Of a DNA stretch of 64,000 nt, positions 52,104 to 60,857 are shown piece by piece. The notes below the pieces were generated by a model, which saw only the letters and a list, made by a program, of their open reading frames with translations, was not told where the DNA came from and ran no database searches. A program made the position numbers and the translations under genes. The stretch is taken from contig CAZFHS010000014.1 in NCBI GenBank assembly GCA_964518955.1, forward strand, positions 1 to 64,000, given 5' to 3'. The number at the start of each line of letters is the position of its first letter. Within the stretch, counting starts at the first letter, position 1. This stretch comes from JBDGYW01 sp964518955 (GTDB lineage: Bacteria > Gemmatimonadota > Gemmatimonadetes > Gemmatimonadales > GWC2-71-9).

Positions 52104-53492
52104 ATGTGCGATTCTACACCCCCCAAACACACCCGCCGAGAGTTCGTTGTCACTTCAGCTGGGTCTGCCGCCGCAATGCTGGGGATGTCCATGGGAAACA
52201 AAAAACACCGCCCCCATCCTAGCGGTTATGAGGCTCAGAGGCCTCACCTGGAAACCGCAACCAACGTAGCCCGCTGGATCGAATCGTCCCGCATCGAAAC
52301 GGCGGATGGTGTTACCTGGCCCGCCGATCCATTGGATCCCAGCACCGTTGGGAGCACACTCTACACGCACAGCCCCGGCGTAGTCTTGTTTTTGCTCGAG
52401 CTCTACCGAGCCACGGGCGATTCGGCCTACTTGGAGCGCGCGCGCCGGGGTGCCGACCACCTGATGGCTCAGCCGTTTCCGGACAATGGGGGTGGAGCGG
52501 GATTCTACACGGGGGTCTCCGGGCTTCTCTTCTGTTTCGAGGAAACTTTTCGCGCGAGCGGCCGCGCCGAATATCGAGATGGTTCAAAACGATGTGTCGA
52601 TTGGCTGCATGAAATGGTCACCGAGGCAGGCTCGGGCGTGACCTGGAATGGCGTCACGGACATCGTCTCCGGCAGCTCTGGAATTGGCCTCACCCTGCTG
52701 TATGCAAACCGGATGATGGAGGACAATCAGTCAACGGAGCTAGCGGAGCTAGCGGAGCTGGCCGGCCGCAATCTGCTCGACCTTGCTCGCCCCGAAGCAG
52801 GAGGCCTCAAATGGCCAATGGCGGACGAATACCCCCGCCTCATGCCCAACTTCTCTCACGGAACAGCTGGGGTGGCGTACTTCCTGGCATCTCTGTATGA
52901 GGTGACTGGCGATCGAGAGTTCCTCGACGCGGCGATATCTGGGGCGACGTACCTGCAGGCCGTAGCCCGCGTCGACGGCAATACCTTCTCTGTGTTTCAC
53001 AATGAACCGGATGGGCTCGATCTCCACTATCTGTCCTGGTGCCACGGGCCTCCGGGAACCGCTCGGCTATTCTACAAGTTGGCGGACGTAGCTGACGATG
53101 ACGCCTGGATGGACTGGGTGCACAGAGCGGCAGCCGCGTTGATGGAGAGTGGAATTCCCGAACGCCAGACGCCCGGCTTCTGGAACAACGTGAGCCAGTG
53201 CTGCGGCCACGTAGGGGCAGGAGAGTTCTTCGTGGCTCTATGCCGCTTAGGCGAGTGGACCGGATACCGCGATTTCGTGCAGCGGGTGACATCCGATCTG
53301 CTTCGGCGTGCATCCGAAGATGCAAAAGGCGTCTCCTGGACGCAGGCTGAGCATCGCACTAGGCCGGAGTTTTTAGTGGCGCAGACCGGTTACATGCAGG
53401 GTGCCGCGGGTGTCGGTAGCTACTTCCTGCACCTCGACGCGCTCGACCGGGGCGCGGCTCCGGCGCTGCGATTCCCCGACGCGCCATATTGA
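52104..53492 (+). CDS. LanC-like protein with twin-arginine signal
   Basis: A protein of 462 residues with GGAG upstream of the ATG. The N-terminus has HTRREFVVTSAGSAAAML, a Tat signal, so it is probably exported folded. The body is the alpha/alpha toroid of LanC-like cyclases: FYTGVSGLLFCFEE, DIVSGSSGIGLTLLY, PNFSHGTAGVAYFLASLYEV, SWCHGPPGTARLFY and SQCCGHVGAGEFFVAL. Zinc ligands would be the Cys of WCHG and Cys/His of CCGH, although the usual order in the last motif is Cys-His-Gly. No lanthipeptide precursor, LanB or transporter is near. The substrate is unknown. Confidence 0.88.
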   Translation: MCDSTPPKHTRREFVVTSAGSAAAMLGMSMGNKKHRPHPSGYEAQRPHLETATNVARWIESSRIETADGVTWPADPLDPSTVGSTLYTHSPGVVLFLLELYRATGDSAYLERARRGADHLMAQPFPDNGGGAGFYTGVSGLLFCFEETFRASGRAEYRDGSKRCVDWLHEMVTEAGSGVTWNGVTDIVSGSSGIGLTLLYANRMMEDNQSTELAELAELAGRNLLDLARPEAGGLKWPMADEYPRLMPNFSHGTAGVAYFLASLYEVTGDREFLDAAISGATYLQAVARVDGNTFSVFHNEPDGLDLHYLSWCHGPPGTARLFYKLADVADDDAWMDWVHRAAAALMESGIPERQTPGFWNNVSQCCGHVGAGEFFVALCRLGEWTGYRDFVQRVTSDLLRRASEDAKGVSWTQAEHRTRPEFLVAQTGYMQGAAGVGSYFLHLDALDRGAAPALRFPDAPY

Positions 53493-53654
53493 CGGGCCGA
53501 CGGTTCAGGCAGGGTGTATGCCGAAACCCGGGCCCGCCGTGCTATTGACAACCCGGTACATCGCCTGAAGGTTATCGAAATCGCCCGGCGTTCGGCCATT
53601 CTAGGCTGCGGCGACCGGTGGTGGCTCTTGGCTCGTACGGAGGAATTCGGCAGC

Positions 53655-53870
53655 ATGGCCAATGGCAAGGTCAAGTGGTTCAATACCGCGAAGGGCTTCG
53701 GTTTCATCGAGCGTGAAGACGGTCCGGATGTATTCGTGCACTACTCCGCAATCGAAGGTTCGGGGTTCCGCACTCTGGCTGAGAACGAGCAAGTGGAATT
53801 TGAGGTCGCTGAAGGCCCGAAGGGGCTCCACGCCACAAATGTGCGCAAGGTCGAGCCAGAAGCTACGTAG
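53655..53870 (+). CDS. csp: Cold-shock domain protein
   Basis: A protein of 71 residues, a single cold-shock domain. RNP1-type and RNP2-type motifs are GKVKWFNTAKGFGFIE and DVFVHYSAI. It binds single-stranded RNA or DNA as a chaperone. GGAGG lies upstream, about eleven bases from the ATG. The leader from 53493 to 53654 is long (about 160 bases), as is common for regulated csp mRNAs. A bidirectional terminator follows. Confidence 0.95.
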   Translation: MANGKVKWFNTAKGFGFIEREDGPDVFVHYSAIEGSGFRTLAENEQVEFEVAEGPKGLHATNVRKVEPEAT

Positions 53871-53894
53871 GTTCTGACTTCGATCCAATCGAAA

Positions 53895-53922
53895 AACGCC
53901 GGATCCCCAAAGGGCCGGCGTT
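53895..53922. terminator. Bidirectional terminator between csp and the minus-strand lipoprotein gene
   Basis: AACGCCGG (53895-53902) pairs with CCGGCGTT (53915-53922). On the minus strand the hairpin is followed by TTTC, on the plus strand by CATGG, so it works best for the minus-strand gene. Confidence 0.6.
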
Positions 53923-53947
53923 CATGGCTTGATGCAGTAGGAAGATG

Positions 53948-54385
53948 TCAGTTGGTATTTCGCTGAGGGTTAGTCAGCTCAAACGATACCGACCAATCGG
54001 CAGTGTAATCCCACGGAGTCGAGTCGCCGCGTTCGATTATCGTCAGGCCCGATATGGCGCCCAGAACGCACTCTCCGAGTTCCGCACTACCCGTAGAATT
54101 GGATGTGATCTCACCTGCCAATTGTCCGCTGCCACCGGTGAGGTTCAACTCAATCACACCTTCAGTCGTCCGAGCCGTCCGCTTCACCCGCACGTAGCAG
54201 GCTTGGAACGGCGGATCCAGTTGTATCAGCTGGCGGGACAGATAGTCGCCATTTACTGTGCCTGAATACACCAACTCGCCGAGCTCGACGGTTCCATATG
54301 TGGCTCCGCCTCCGCACCCGGCAGCGGCCAGCACGATTAGGGTGCAGCCGATTTGCGTGCTCAACTGCCTAGAACGGAACCGCAA
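53948..54385 (-). CDS. Lipoprotein with AgmX/PglI-like C-terminal domain
   Basis: A protein of 145 residues from a TTG at 54385 with a strong GGAGGG six bases upstream, inside the end of the preceding gene. The lipobox is VLAAAGC. The C-terminal part (FQACYVRVKRTARTTEGVIE, LNLTGGSGQLAGEI, GECVLGAISG) resembles the domain at the C-terminus of AgmX/PglI gliding and TonB-like proteins, by eye only. It is probably periplasmic. It overlaps and is coupled to the upstream barrel gene. Confidence 0.72.
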   Translation of the reverse strand: MRFRSRQLSTQIGCTLIVLAAAGCGGGATYGTVELGELVYSGTVNGDYLSRQLIQLDPPFQACYVRVKRTARTTEGVIELNLTGGSGQLAGEITSNSTGSAELGECVLGAISGLTIIERGDSTPWDYTADWSVSFELTNPQRNTN

Positions 54386-54947
54386 TTGCGATCCCTCCTA
54401 GAACGGCAGTATTGAACTGGAGTTTTCTGAAACCGAGCAGTTCAAATTCGTAGAGCCAGCCGCTAGCCTCAACGAACAGCACGAAAAAACTGTTGTCTGG
54501 TACGTAGTTGATGCCTGAGCCAAACCTTCCGGCCAGCTTGGTGAATGAATCGGCGCTTGGCTCTGCCGGATCGACAACGATGCGGCCACTCCCCAAAAAG
54601 ATGTATGGGGCAAGACCGGCGTCTGACGGGGAGCCGAACATGAGATCCAAACCATAATATGAGCGAGTAAACGTGGGGTCGTTGAGGTTTAGCGATGGCC
54701 CGCGGTGGCTGCTCTTGGAGATGTTGACAGTGGCCCTAAGCGCCGTGGTGGGCCCAATTTGCAGCCCGAGGCCTCCACCGTAGGCTCTTCCGGGACTCAT
54801 GTCGTCACCCGCCTCGCTGAGGTTTGCCAGTGGAAACATCCTCCCCGCTTGCCCGAAAACCAGAAGGGCCCGAGCCTGAGCCGATGTTGGCGTAGGCAGA
54901 GCTGAGAGCAGCAAGAGGCTCAATCCGAGCCAATGTAGCCGTGTCAC
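54369..54947 (-). CDS. Small outer-membrane beta-barrel protein
   Basis: A protein of 192 residues from a GTG at 54947, with AAAGGAA upstream. The signal peptide (HWLGLSLLLLSALPTPTSAQ) is followed by alternating strands (GGGLGLQIGPTTALRATVNI, YYGLDLMFG, FVLFVEASGWLYEFELLGF) ending AIAVPF. It is likely an eight-stranded OmpA/OmpW-size barrel. It overlaps the lipoprotein gene downstream. Confidence 0.78.
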   Translation of the reverse strand: MTRLHWLGLSLLLLSALPTPTSAQARALLVFGQAGRMFPLANLSEAGDDMSPGRAYGGGLGLQIGPTTALRATVNISKSSHRGPSLNLNDPTFTRSYYGLDLMFGSPSDAGLAPYIFLGSGRIVVDPAEPSADSFTKLAGRFGSGINYVPDNSFFVLFVEASGWLYEFELLGFRKLQFNTAVLGGIAIAVPF

Positions 54948-55040
54948 CGACGATTTCCTTTCGCTATTCTGACACAATTGAAGGTTGAAGCTACCCGGGC
55001 TGCCCATCCACCGGAAGCGCCAAAACCCCAGTCTTGGGGT

Positions 55041-55069
55041 TTGACATTGCCCCCCTCCCTGACGATGTT
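55041..55069 (+). promoter_or_regulatory. Candidate promoter of the EF-G-like gene
   Basis: TTGACA (55041-55046), 17 bases and GATGTT (55064-55069). The -35 is perfect, the -10 poor. A small hairpin AAACCCC/GGGGTTT (55023-55042) overlaps the -35, and CCCCCTCCCT occurs twice (about 55051 and 55070). Confidence 0.4.
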
Positions 55070-55095
55070 CCCCCTCCCTTGTGCAGGAGGATTAT

Positions 55096-57192
55096 ATGCG
55101 TGTCTATGAAAGTGATGCCATTCGCAACGTGGCTGTCATAGGCCACGGCGCCAGCGGCAAGACGGCCCTCGTCGATGCTCTAGCGTTCGTGGCAGGCAGC
55201 AGCAAGCGACATGGATCGGTACCTGACGGTACAGCTCTCACCGATTACACCCCCGACGAAATCGAACGACAGTACTCCATCAGTTTGGGACTCGCCCACG
55301 CCGAGTGGGAGAATGCGAAGATCAACCTGATCGACACCCCGGGATACCTGGATTTCACTGGCGACGCTCTCGCGGGCGTGTATGCTGCGGACGCGGCTCT
55401 CGTGGCCGTCGGCGCGACGTCAGGTGTGGAGGCTGGCACCGAGCAGGTGTGGCGATATGCCACCGAGCGGGGCATTCCTCGGCTCTTTGTGGCTTCGATG
55501 ATGGATAAGGAAAACGCTGATTTCGAGAAGGTGATCGCGGGAATCAAGAAGGATCTCACCGGCAGCGTCGTGCCAATTCAACTACCTGTCGGCGAAGGCG
55601 CCGAATTCAAGGGAATTATCGATCTCTTCTCGAAGAAATGCCACATGTATTCGGCCGGCACCAAGACCGGCGAGTACGAGGAAGTAGATGTGCCCGCCGA
55701 GTTTCAGGACAAACTCGAGGAATATTCGCAGCAGCTCATAGAAGAGATTGCGGCGACCGATGAAGCGCTAATGGAACGCTACTTCGACGGTGAAGAGATC
55801 ACGCGAGAAGAGGCATTTGCGGCGCTGAAGGCCGGCATCGCAAAGGGCGACGTGTTCCCATTGATGTGTTGCTCCGCCACACTGACATGTGGCACCCGCG
55901 CTCTGCTGTCTGAGCTGGTGGCGCTCGTACCGTCACCCGCGGAATGCACGGCGTTGAACACCACCGTATGGGAAAAGGGAACAGAACTGTCACTGGAAGC
56001 GTCAGACGACGGTCCAGTGGTTGCCCAAGTCTTCAAGACGGTTGCAGAGCCGCATGTCGGTGAGGTGTCGCTCTTCAAGATCGCGTCAGGCAAAGTGAGC
56101 AATGGTTCCGAGGTGTACAACGCGCCTCGCGGCTCCTTGGAGAAACTGAACCACCTTTCGGTGGCACAGGGCAAAGACCGCACCGAGGTACCTGAGCTGC
56201 ATGCCGGAGACATCGGTGTCGTCGCGAAGCTCAAAGACACCCATACCAACGACACGCTCTCCACGCAGGGGACACCTACGGCCCTGGACAAGATTCCATT
56301 CCCCGATCCTCTCATCGTGTTGGCTGTCGCGGTAACCAAGAGAGGTGAGGAAGACAAGCTTTCGATCGGGTTGCAGAAGCTTCACGACGAAGATCCTACG
56401 TTCCATCATGAGTTCAACCCTGAATTGCGACAGACCCTCATCAGCGGTAGGGGAGAACGGCATCTGGAAGTGATCGTCAACAGGCTCGAGCGGAAGTACG
56501 GAGTCCACTCCGAGATTCAGAAGCCGTTGGTTGCATACAGAGAGACGTTCAAGAAGAAGGCCGAGGGGCAAGGCCGGCACAAGAAGCAATCGGGTGGCCG
56601 CGGCCAGTTTGGTGACTGCTGGATCCGAATCGAACCTCAACCTCGCGGCACCGGCTACGAGTTCAGCAACTCGATTGTGGGCGGGTCGATTCCTGCCAAG
56701 TACATCCCGGCCGTTGACAAGGGTGTGAGAGAGGCTTCGGCGCGCGGTGTGCTCGCCGGATCACCTGTCGTGGACTTCAAGGTCGATTGTTACGACGGGA
56801 GCTTCCACGCCGTGGACAGTAGTGAACAGGCATTCAAGATGGCCGGCATTCAGGCATTCCGGAACGTGGCGCCGAGTTGTAAGCCCATCATACTCGAGCC
56901 CGTTCATGATGTGGAAGTTTGGACGCCAGACGAGAATCTCGGGGACGTCATGGGCGATCTATCGTCGCGGCGGGGACAGATTCTAGGGTCGGAGCCCGAC
57001 CGAAACATGACGAAGGTCAAGGCTACTGTTCCTGAGGCCGAGATGTACCGGTACTCGACGCAACTCCATTCGATGACTCACGGCCGTGGGACTTTCGCTT
57101 GGAAGTTCCATTCCTATCAGGAAGTGCCATCGGATGTTGCAGGGAAGATCATCGAAGAACGAAAAAAGGCAGAGGAAGAAGCGTCTAAATAG
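55096..57192 (+). CDS. EF-G-like translational GTPase (EF-G2 type)
   Basis: A protein of 698 residues from the ATG at 55096, with AGGAGG five bases before. EF-G domains I-V are all present. G1 is GHGASGKTALVDAL. G3 is DTPGYLDF, with Tyr in place of the catalytic His of DTPGHVDF. G4 is SMMDKENAD in place of NKMD, so the guanine-specificity Asn and Lys are missing. Later motifs are GRGERHLEVIVNRLERKYGV and SMTHGRGTFAWKFHSYQEVP. Tyr in G3 is known in EF-G2/EF-G-like proteins of other phyla. It may serve ribosome rescue or a specialised translation role rather than replace canonical EF-G. Confidence 0.92.
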   Translation: MRVYESDAIRNVAVIGHGASGKTALVDALAFVAGSSKRHGSVPDGTALTDYTPDEIERQYSISLGLAHAEWENAKINLIDTPGYLDFTGDALAGVYAADAALVAVGATSGVEAGTEQVWRYATERGIPRLFVASMMDKENADFEKVIAGIKKDLTGSVVPIQLPVGEGAEFKGIIDLFSKKCHMYSAGTKTGEYEEVDVPAEFQDKLEEYSQQLIEEIAATDEALMERYFDGEEITREEAFAALKAGIAKGDVFPLMCCSATLTCGTRALLSELVALVPSPAECTALNTTVWEKGTELSLEASDDGPVVAQVFKTVAEPHVGEVSLFKIASGKVSNGSEVYNAPRGSLEKLNHLSVAQGKDRTEVPELHAGDIGVVAKLKDTHTNDTLSTQGTPTALDKIPFPDPLIVLAVAVTKRGEEDKLSIGLQKLHDEDPTFHHEFNPELRQTLISGRGERHLEVIVNRLERKYGVHSEIQKPLVAYRETFKKKAEGQGRHKKQSGGRGQFGDCWIRIEPQPRGTGYEFSNSIVGGSIPAKYIPAVDKGVREASARGVLAGSPVVDFKVDCYDGSFHAVDSSEQAFKMAGIQAFRNVAPSCKPIILEPVHDVEVWTPDENLGDVMGDLSSRRGQILGSEPDRNMTKVKATVPEAEMYRYSTQLHSMTHGRGTFAWKFHSYQEVPSDVAGKIIEERKKAEEEASK

Positions 57193-57214
57193 CGGCGCCT
57201 GCTTCGTTCAAAGG

Positions 57215-57245
57215 CCCGTGCCGTGTTTTTGCGGCGCGGGTTTTG
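57215..57245 (+). terminator. Terminator after the EF-G-like gene
   Basis: CCCGTGCCG (57215-57223) pairs with CGGCGCGGG (57232-57240) with one G-T wobble, followed by TTTTG. Confidence 0.75.
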
Positions 57246-57248
57246 TCT

Positions 57249-57737
57249 CTACATGCGCCGGCGGTATGTCCGGAAGCTGAACGAGAATTCGTGTTTCTCG
57301 TCCTTGTCGCAAAACACGTCCGCGCAGAGGTCCCATTCCGAAAGAACCGAAGCTTCGAAGTGAGTATCGCCGGCAACCTCTGCATGAACCAGCGTCACGT
57401 GCACACGATCCGCGTGACATAAAAACAACCGAAAGACTTCCGCACCACCGATTACGAAGGTCTCATGCTCTTCGCTATCGATTCGCAGTACGTCCTCGGG
57501 CGTGTGCAATGTTTCTATGCCTTCAACCTCAAACGTTTTATTCCTTGTCAATACGATGTTGCGCCTGTTGGGAAGGGCCGTTCCGATCGAATCGAACGTG
57601 CGCCGGCCCATCACGACGGTGTGACCCGACGTGAGCTCCTTGAACCTCTCGAGGTCATCCGGAAGATGCCACGGCAGGGCACCACCCTTGCCGATAACTC
57701 CGTTCTCGGCGACCGCTACGACAAGAGAGATAGACAC
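57249..57737 (-). CDS. folA: Dihydrofolate reductase
   Basis: A protein of 162 residues from a GTG three bases after the squalene synthase stop. It reduces dihydrofolate to tetrahydrofolate with NADPH. Motifs are VVAVAENGVIGKGGALPWHL, the catalytic acidic residue in PDDLERFKELT, VVMGRRTFDSIG, NIVLTRN and FVIGGAEVFRLFL. Typical length. It is the last gene of an eight-gene operon that also encodes a dCMP deaminase, so thymidylate-related functions are grouped. Confidence 0.95.
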   Translation of the reverse strand: MSISLVVAVAENGVIGKGGALPWHLPDDLERFKELTSGHTVVMGRRTFDSIGTALPNRRNIVLTRNKTFEVEGIETLHTPEDVLRIDSEEHETFVIGGAEVFRLFLCHADRVHVTLVHAEVAGDTHFEASVLSEWDLCADVFCDKDEKHEFSFSFRTYRRRM

Positions 57738-57740
57738 AAC

Positions 57741-58811
57741 TCAAGAGCGCGACGTCAGGTAGCGCGACCACCAGTCGGGTCCGGCTAACTTGCGGAAATA
57801 CGTCTTCACCAAAGCATTGTTCGATGCAATGAGACCCGTGATGACGATCGTGCGCTTCACCGATGCACGGGTGATCTTTACCTTCCGGTTGGGATCGAGC
57901 ACAGTGTCGTCCTGTTGGGTCAGACGCAGCGTCTTGACGGCGAAGAACAACGATGTGAGACAGAAGGCTCTGATCCCGCGTTGTTTCCTAGGGAGGCGCA
58001 TGGAGTACTCGAGTGCGTCACACAGATGCCCCTGTGCTTTTTCGACAAGGGCGTTCAAGACCTCACGGGATTCGTGTACGTACTTGCCGTCCTGCACGTC
58101 TTGCGGTTCGATACCGGCAATGAGGCACAGCTGACGCGGCACGTAGTTGTGTCCTCGCTGACGGTCGTCAGCAACGTCCTTGATGATGTTGGTTAGCTGC
58201 AATCCCAGTCCGAAACTCGTGGCCAGAGCCTTCATTCTCTGGAAATCTTCATCAGGAATCGGCGGTGTTGCCTGTCCGAACAACGCGGTCAGCATGTGGC
58301 CGACTGTCCCAGCCACATAGTAGCAGTATCGGTCGAGATCTTCGGTCGTGTCGAGCGAGGTAACGAAACCTGAACCGTCGGAATCGGGACTGCGCACGAA
58401 CTCGGCCATCCCCGCACACATCTCCTTTACCCAAGGACGTATGGCGGTTTGACGGGATTCAGCCAGGCGGTGGAATTCACGCAACACAGCATCGGCCTCG
58501 CTCGCCAGATGCTCGTCGTCGTTCTTGTATGACGCAAACGCCTCACGCAGCGGCGCAGAGTCCCGCCCGTTTGGTTGGAGGCAGTTGCTGAAGTGCTCCA
58601 ACAAACGCAGTTTGTCAGCGGCGTTCAAGCTGGTGGTGTCCTCGATAGTGTCTGCGATCCGGCAGAGCAGATATGCGATAAGTACCGAATGCTCGAGGTC
58701 GGGTGGCAGCAGTCGAATGCAGATTGCGAAGGTGCGCGACACACGGGGCAGCATGTCGTTGCAGAACTTTCTGTCCGCTTTGGCGGCAAGTTTCAGGTCG
58801 GTTGCCGTCAA
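57741..58811 (-). CDS. Squalene/phytoene synthase family protein, squalene synthase type
   Basis: A protein of 356 residues from a TTG overlapping the upstream stop (TTGA). It contains both Asp-rich prenyl-diphosphate motifs, LLCRIADTIEDT and LTNIIKDVADDRQRGHNYVP, and YCYYVAGTVGHMLTALF, close to eukaryotic-type squalene synthase. It would condense two farnesyl diphosphates head-to-head. There is no C-terminal membrane anchor as in eukaryotes. No hopanoid cyclase or carotenoid gene is in the window, so the end product is open. Confidence 0.9.
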   Translation of the reverse strand: MTATDLKLAAKADRKFCNDMLPRVSRTFAICIRLLPPDLEHSVLIAYLLCRIADTIEDTTSLNAADKLRLLEHFSNCLQPNGRDSAPLREAFASYKNDDEHLASEADAVLREFHRLAESRQTAIRPWVKEMCAGMAEFVRSPDSDGSGFVTSLDTTEDLDRYCYYVAGTVGHMLTALFGQATPPIPDEDFQRMKALATSFGLGLQLTNIIKDVADDRQRGHNYVPRQLCLIAGIEPQDVQDGKYVHESREVLNALVEKAQGHLCDALEYSMRLPRKQRGIRAFCLTSLFFAVKTLRLTQQDDTVLDPNRKVKITRASVKRTIVITGLIASNNALVKTYFRKLAGPDWWSRYLTSRS

Positions 58812-59293
58812 TGTTCATCGCCATGGCTGCCCGAGACCAGCGATTCCAGTACACGCTGTAAAATCTCGTAGCCTGCATGCTCCGGCGGGACGTGCACCTC
58901 GGTCTCTCGCACCGGTAGAGATGGGTCTACCACCCGCCTACACACGGCTTCCCCTATGACTACTGACCGGTGCTCCATGACTATATCGGTCCAGAATCGG
59001 AGCCTTACCACGCCGGCCGTATTGAGACTCCGTCCTCCTCCAGGGGTGCCGGAAACCGGATCGAACCATTTGGTCTCGACGTATCCTTCGCGTATTCTCA
59101 CCCAGCGCAGCTCGATAGCCTCTTCCTGCAACAGCTCGGCCAGGTGCTCGACTATTTCTTCTGGCCCTCCTGCCACCGTGTCGACGATCGCCTGTGGAAA
59201 TGGGCGAAATGTGGGACGCACACCGCCAGCTCCGCATGCCCCGCTCGCTATCAGTATGGCGATGGCCAAGAACGACACAGACTGCCTGAGCAT
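58808..59293 (-). CDS. Small lipoprotein of unknown function
   Basis: A protein of 161 residues. The signal peptide ends in the lipobox IASGAC. The mature part has one alpha/beta domain (EEIVEHLAELLQEEAIELRW, EGYVETKWFDPVSG, GVVRLRFWTDIVMEHRSVVI) that resembles small lipid-binding or envelope lipoproteins only in general fold pattern. It starts five bases after the upstream gene and overlaps the squalene synthase start. Confidence 0.8.
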   Translation of the reverse strand: MLRQSVSFLAIAILIASGACGAGGVRPTFRPFPQAIVDTVAGGPEEIVEHLAELLQEEAIELRWVRIREGYVETKWFDPVSGTPGGGRSLNTAGVVRLRFWTDIVMEHRSVVIGEAVCRRVVDPSLPVRETEVHVPPEHAGYEILQRVLESLVSGSHGDEH

Positions 59294-59298
59294 CGGCG

Positions 59299-60129
59299 TC
59301 AGATCCCTAGGTTCTTGCGTATCTCGTCTGCAATGCGGCCGACGCCGCCTGGAGACGGACCGATCTGCTTCGGCTTCAGTTCGATTTCACCGTGTTCGAG
59401 ACGGTCGAGGATCTGCTCCAGGGCTACGAGGAACTTCTCGATTTCCTTGAGGTTCGAACGAGCGACCTTTGCCGCAATTGGGACGCAGACCACGGCCGGA
59501 ATAACAGCTGCTGGCACCATCACGCCGAGTAGCAACAAAATGCCCGTTACCGAGGCACCGCTGCCAACCAACACGCTAGATCCAACTACATAGCCTGTTC
59601 GCTTGTTCAAAATGTCGGCAACCAATTGTACGTGGCTTCGGGCCTCGTTCGCGTCGGATATCTTGGTAACGATCTCCGCGGCACCAGCCAAGACGTATTT
59701 GCGCCCGCCGGCACCGAACGAGCGTTTGAGGGATGCGAACGCGCCCTCTTTGCGTTCCCACGAGGTGCGATCAGGGTAGCGGCGTTTGACCTGCAGCAGT
59801 TCTCCCTCCGACATCCACTCCTTCAATGCCGCTTCAGTGTCGGCCACCTTGCCGTTGACCGTGCGTTGGGCAGCTACCCTTCGAGGTCCCATGAAGCGCG
59901 TGACCAAACTGCGGTCTGTGGCTGCGAGGGCTCGAGACCGTTCTTCCGAAAGAGCCTGCCTAAGGTGCTGCTGTCGTATGCCCACCTCTTCGCCGAGCTG
60001 CATCAACTCAGTGTCAGACAAACCCTCGCCGATTTCGCGGTCTTTGCTCTGCAGTTCGGTTGCCCGATGCAAGATCCGCTCGAGCGCCGGGCGATCTATC
60101 GGGGGTTCCCTAGGAACCAGGTCGTTCAT
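59299..60129 (-). CDS. Membrane protein with DUF1707-like N-terminus
   Basis: A protein of 276 residues. The N-terminal 60 residues (PALERILHRATELQSKDREI, SDTELMQLGEEVGIRQQHLR) resemble short DUF1707/SHOCT-type helical modules. Two adjacent membrane helices follow (VVGSSVLVGSGASVTGILLL and VMVPAAVIPAVVCVPIAAKV), then a coiled coil. Both termini are probably cytoplasmic. It is coupled by ATGA to the upstream zinc-ribbon gene. The function is unknown. Confidence 0.78.
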   Translation of the reverse strand: MNDLVPREPPIDRPALERILHRATELQSKDREIGEGLSDTELMQLGEEVGIRQQHLRQALSEERSRALAATDRSLVTRFMGPRRVAAQRTVNGKVADTEAALKEWMSEGELLQVKRRYPDRTSWERKEGAFASLKRSFGAGGRKYVLAGAAEIVTKISDANEARSHVQLVADILNKRTGYVVGSSVLVGSGASVTGILLLLGVMVPAAVIPAVVCVPIAAKVARSNLKEIEKFLVALEQILDRLEHGEIELKPKQIGPSPGGVGRIADEIRKNLGI

Positions 60130-60848
60130 TCCTCTGAACCATTCCTGCCGCAGGTGACACAGAACCGCCAGCCAACCTCGATCTCGTCACCGCAAATAGG
60201 GCACGGTACTGGAGTCAACTGGTTCCCGCAAAACGGGCAGTATTGTACGGCCCGATGAGTCGGCAAACGCTCGGCGCAGCCAGGGCAGGTTGGCGCCGAT
60301 GGAATCGGCTTGACGGGTTCCGGCGTGAGTGTTACTGCATCTGGATCCACATCTCCAGGCTCCGCGGGACGCTGGTCCACGGCCTCGAATACGGGTGGCT
60401 TCGGCATCTCTTCGATCGTCGCCTCGACCGGGGGAGCGAATTCTGCCCACTGTTCGGGCTTGGATTCCGGTATGCTGGTGGGAGGAGGCGCGAACGATTG
60501 CGACGAAACCCGCACCGAACGGACGGCGGTATCGTTCAGCTTGACCCTCGCGGCAGCGAACTCACGAAACGCCCCGGGGTTCGGGTTTGCGGCCTCCGCT
60601 TCGACTGCCATTTGTTCCCGCACCTCAGCCGGTTCGACCTCAGCGTAGTCGGATTCCCCCGCGAATAGGCGCAGAACGGCCATCTCGTAGTCCTCGTTGC
60701 ATTCGAACCCAAGCTGCTTCTTGTATTTGCGGTAAGGGATTATCGATTGGTAGAGCTCGGATAGCTGAAATGCAGCGGAGAGGCGGTCGGGTTGGTTCTC
60801 CACCAACACCGTCACGAGCTGTCTGAAGAGTCGTTCAAGATCATCCAT
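60126..60848 (-). CDS. Zinc-ribbon protein with Pro-rich linker
   Basis: A protein of 240 residues, with GGGAGAA before the ATG. The N-terminal helical domain (MDDLERLFRQLVTVLVENQP, YRKYKKQLGFECNEDYEMAV) is followed by a long Pro/Glu-rich linker and two C-terminal zinc ribbons (CPGC with CPFCG, CPICG with CVTCG). It is cytoplasmic. It is coupled to the membrane protein downstream (ATGA), suggesting joint action at the membrane. Confidence 0.8.
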   Translation of the reverse strand: MDDLERLFRQLVTVLVENQPDRLSAAFQLSELYQSIIPYRKYKKQLGFECNEDYEMAVLRLFAGESDYAEVEPAEVREQMAVEAEAANPNPGAFREFAAARVKLNDTAVRSVRVSSQSFAPPPTSIPESKPEQWAEFAPPVEATIEEMPKPPVFEAVDQRPAEPGDVDPDAVTLTPEPVKPIPSAPTCPGCAERLPTHRAVQYCPFCGNQLTPVPCPICGDEIEVGWRFCVTCGRNGSEE

Positions 60849-60857
60849 GACTTCTCC

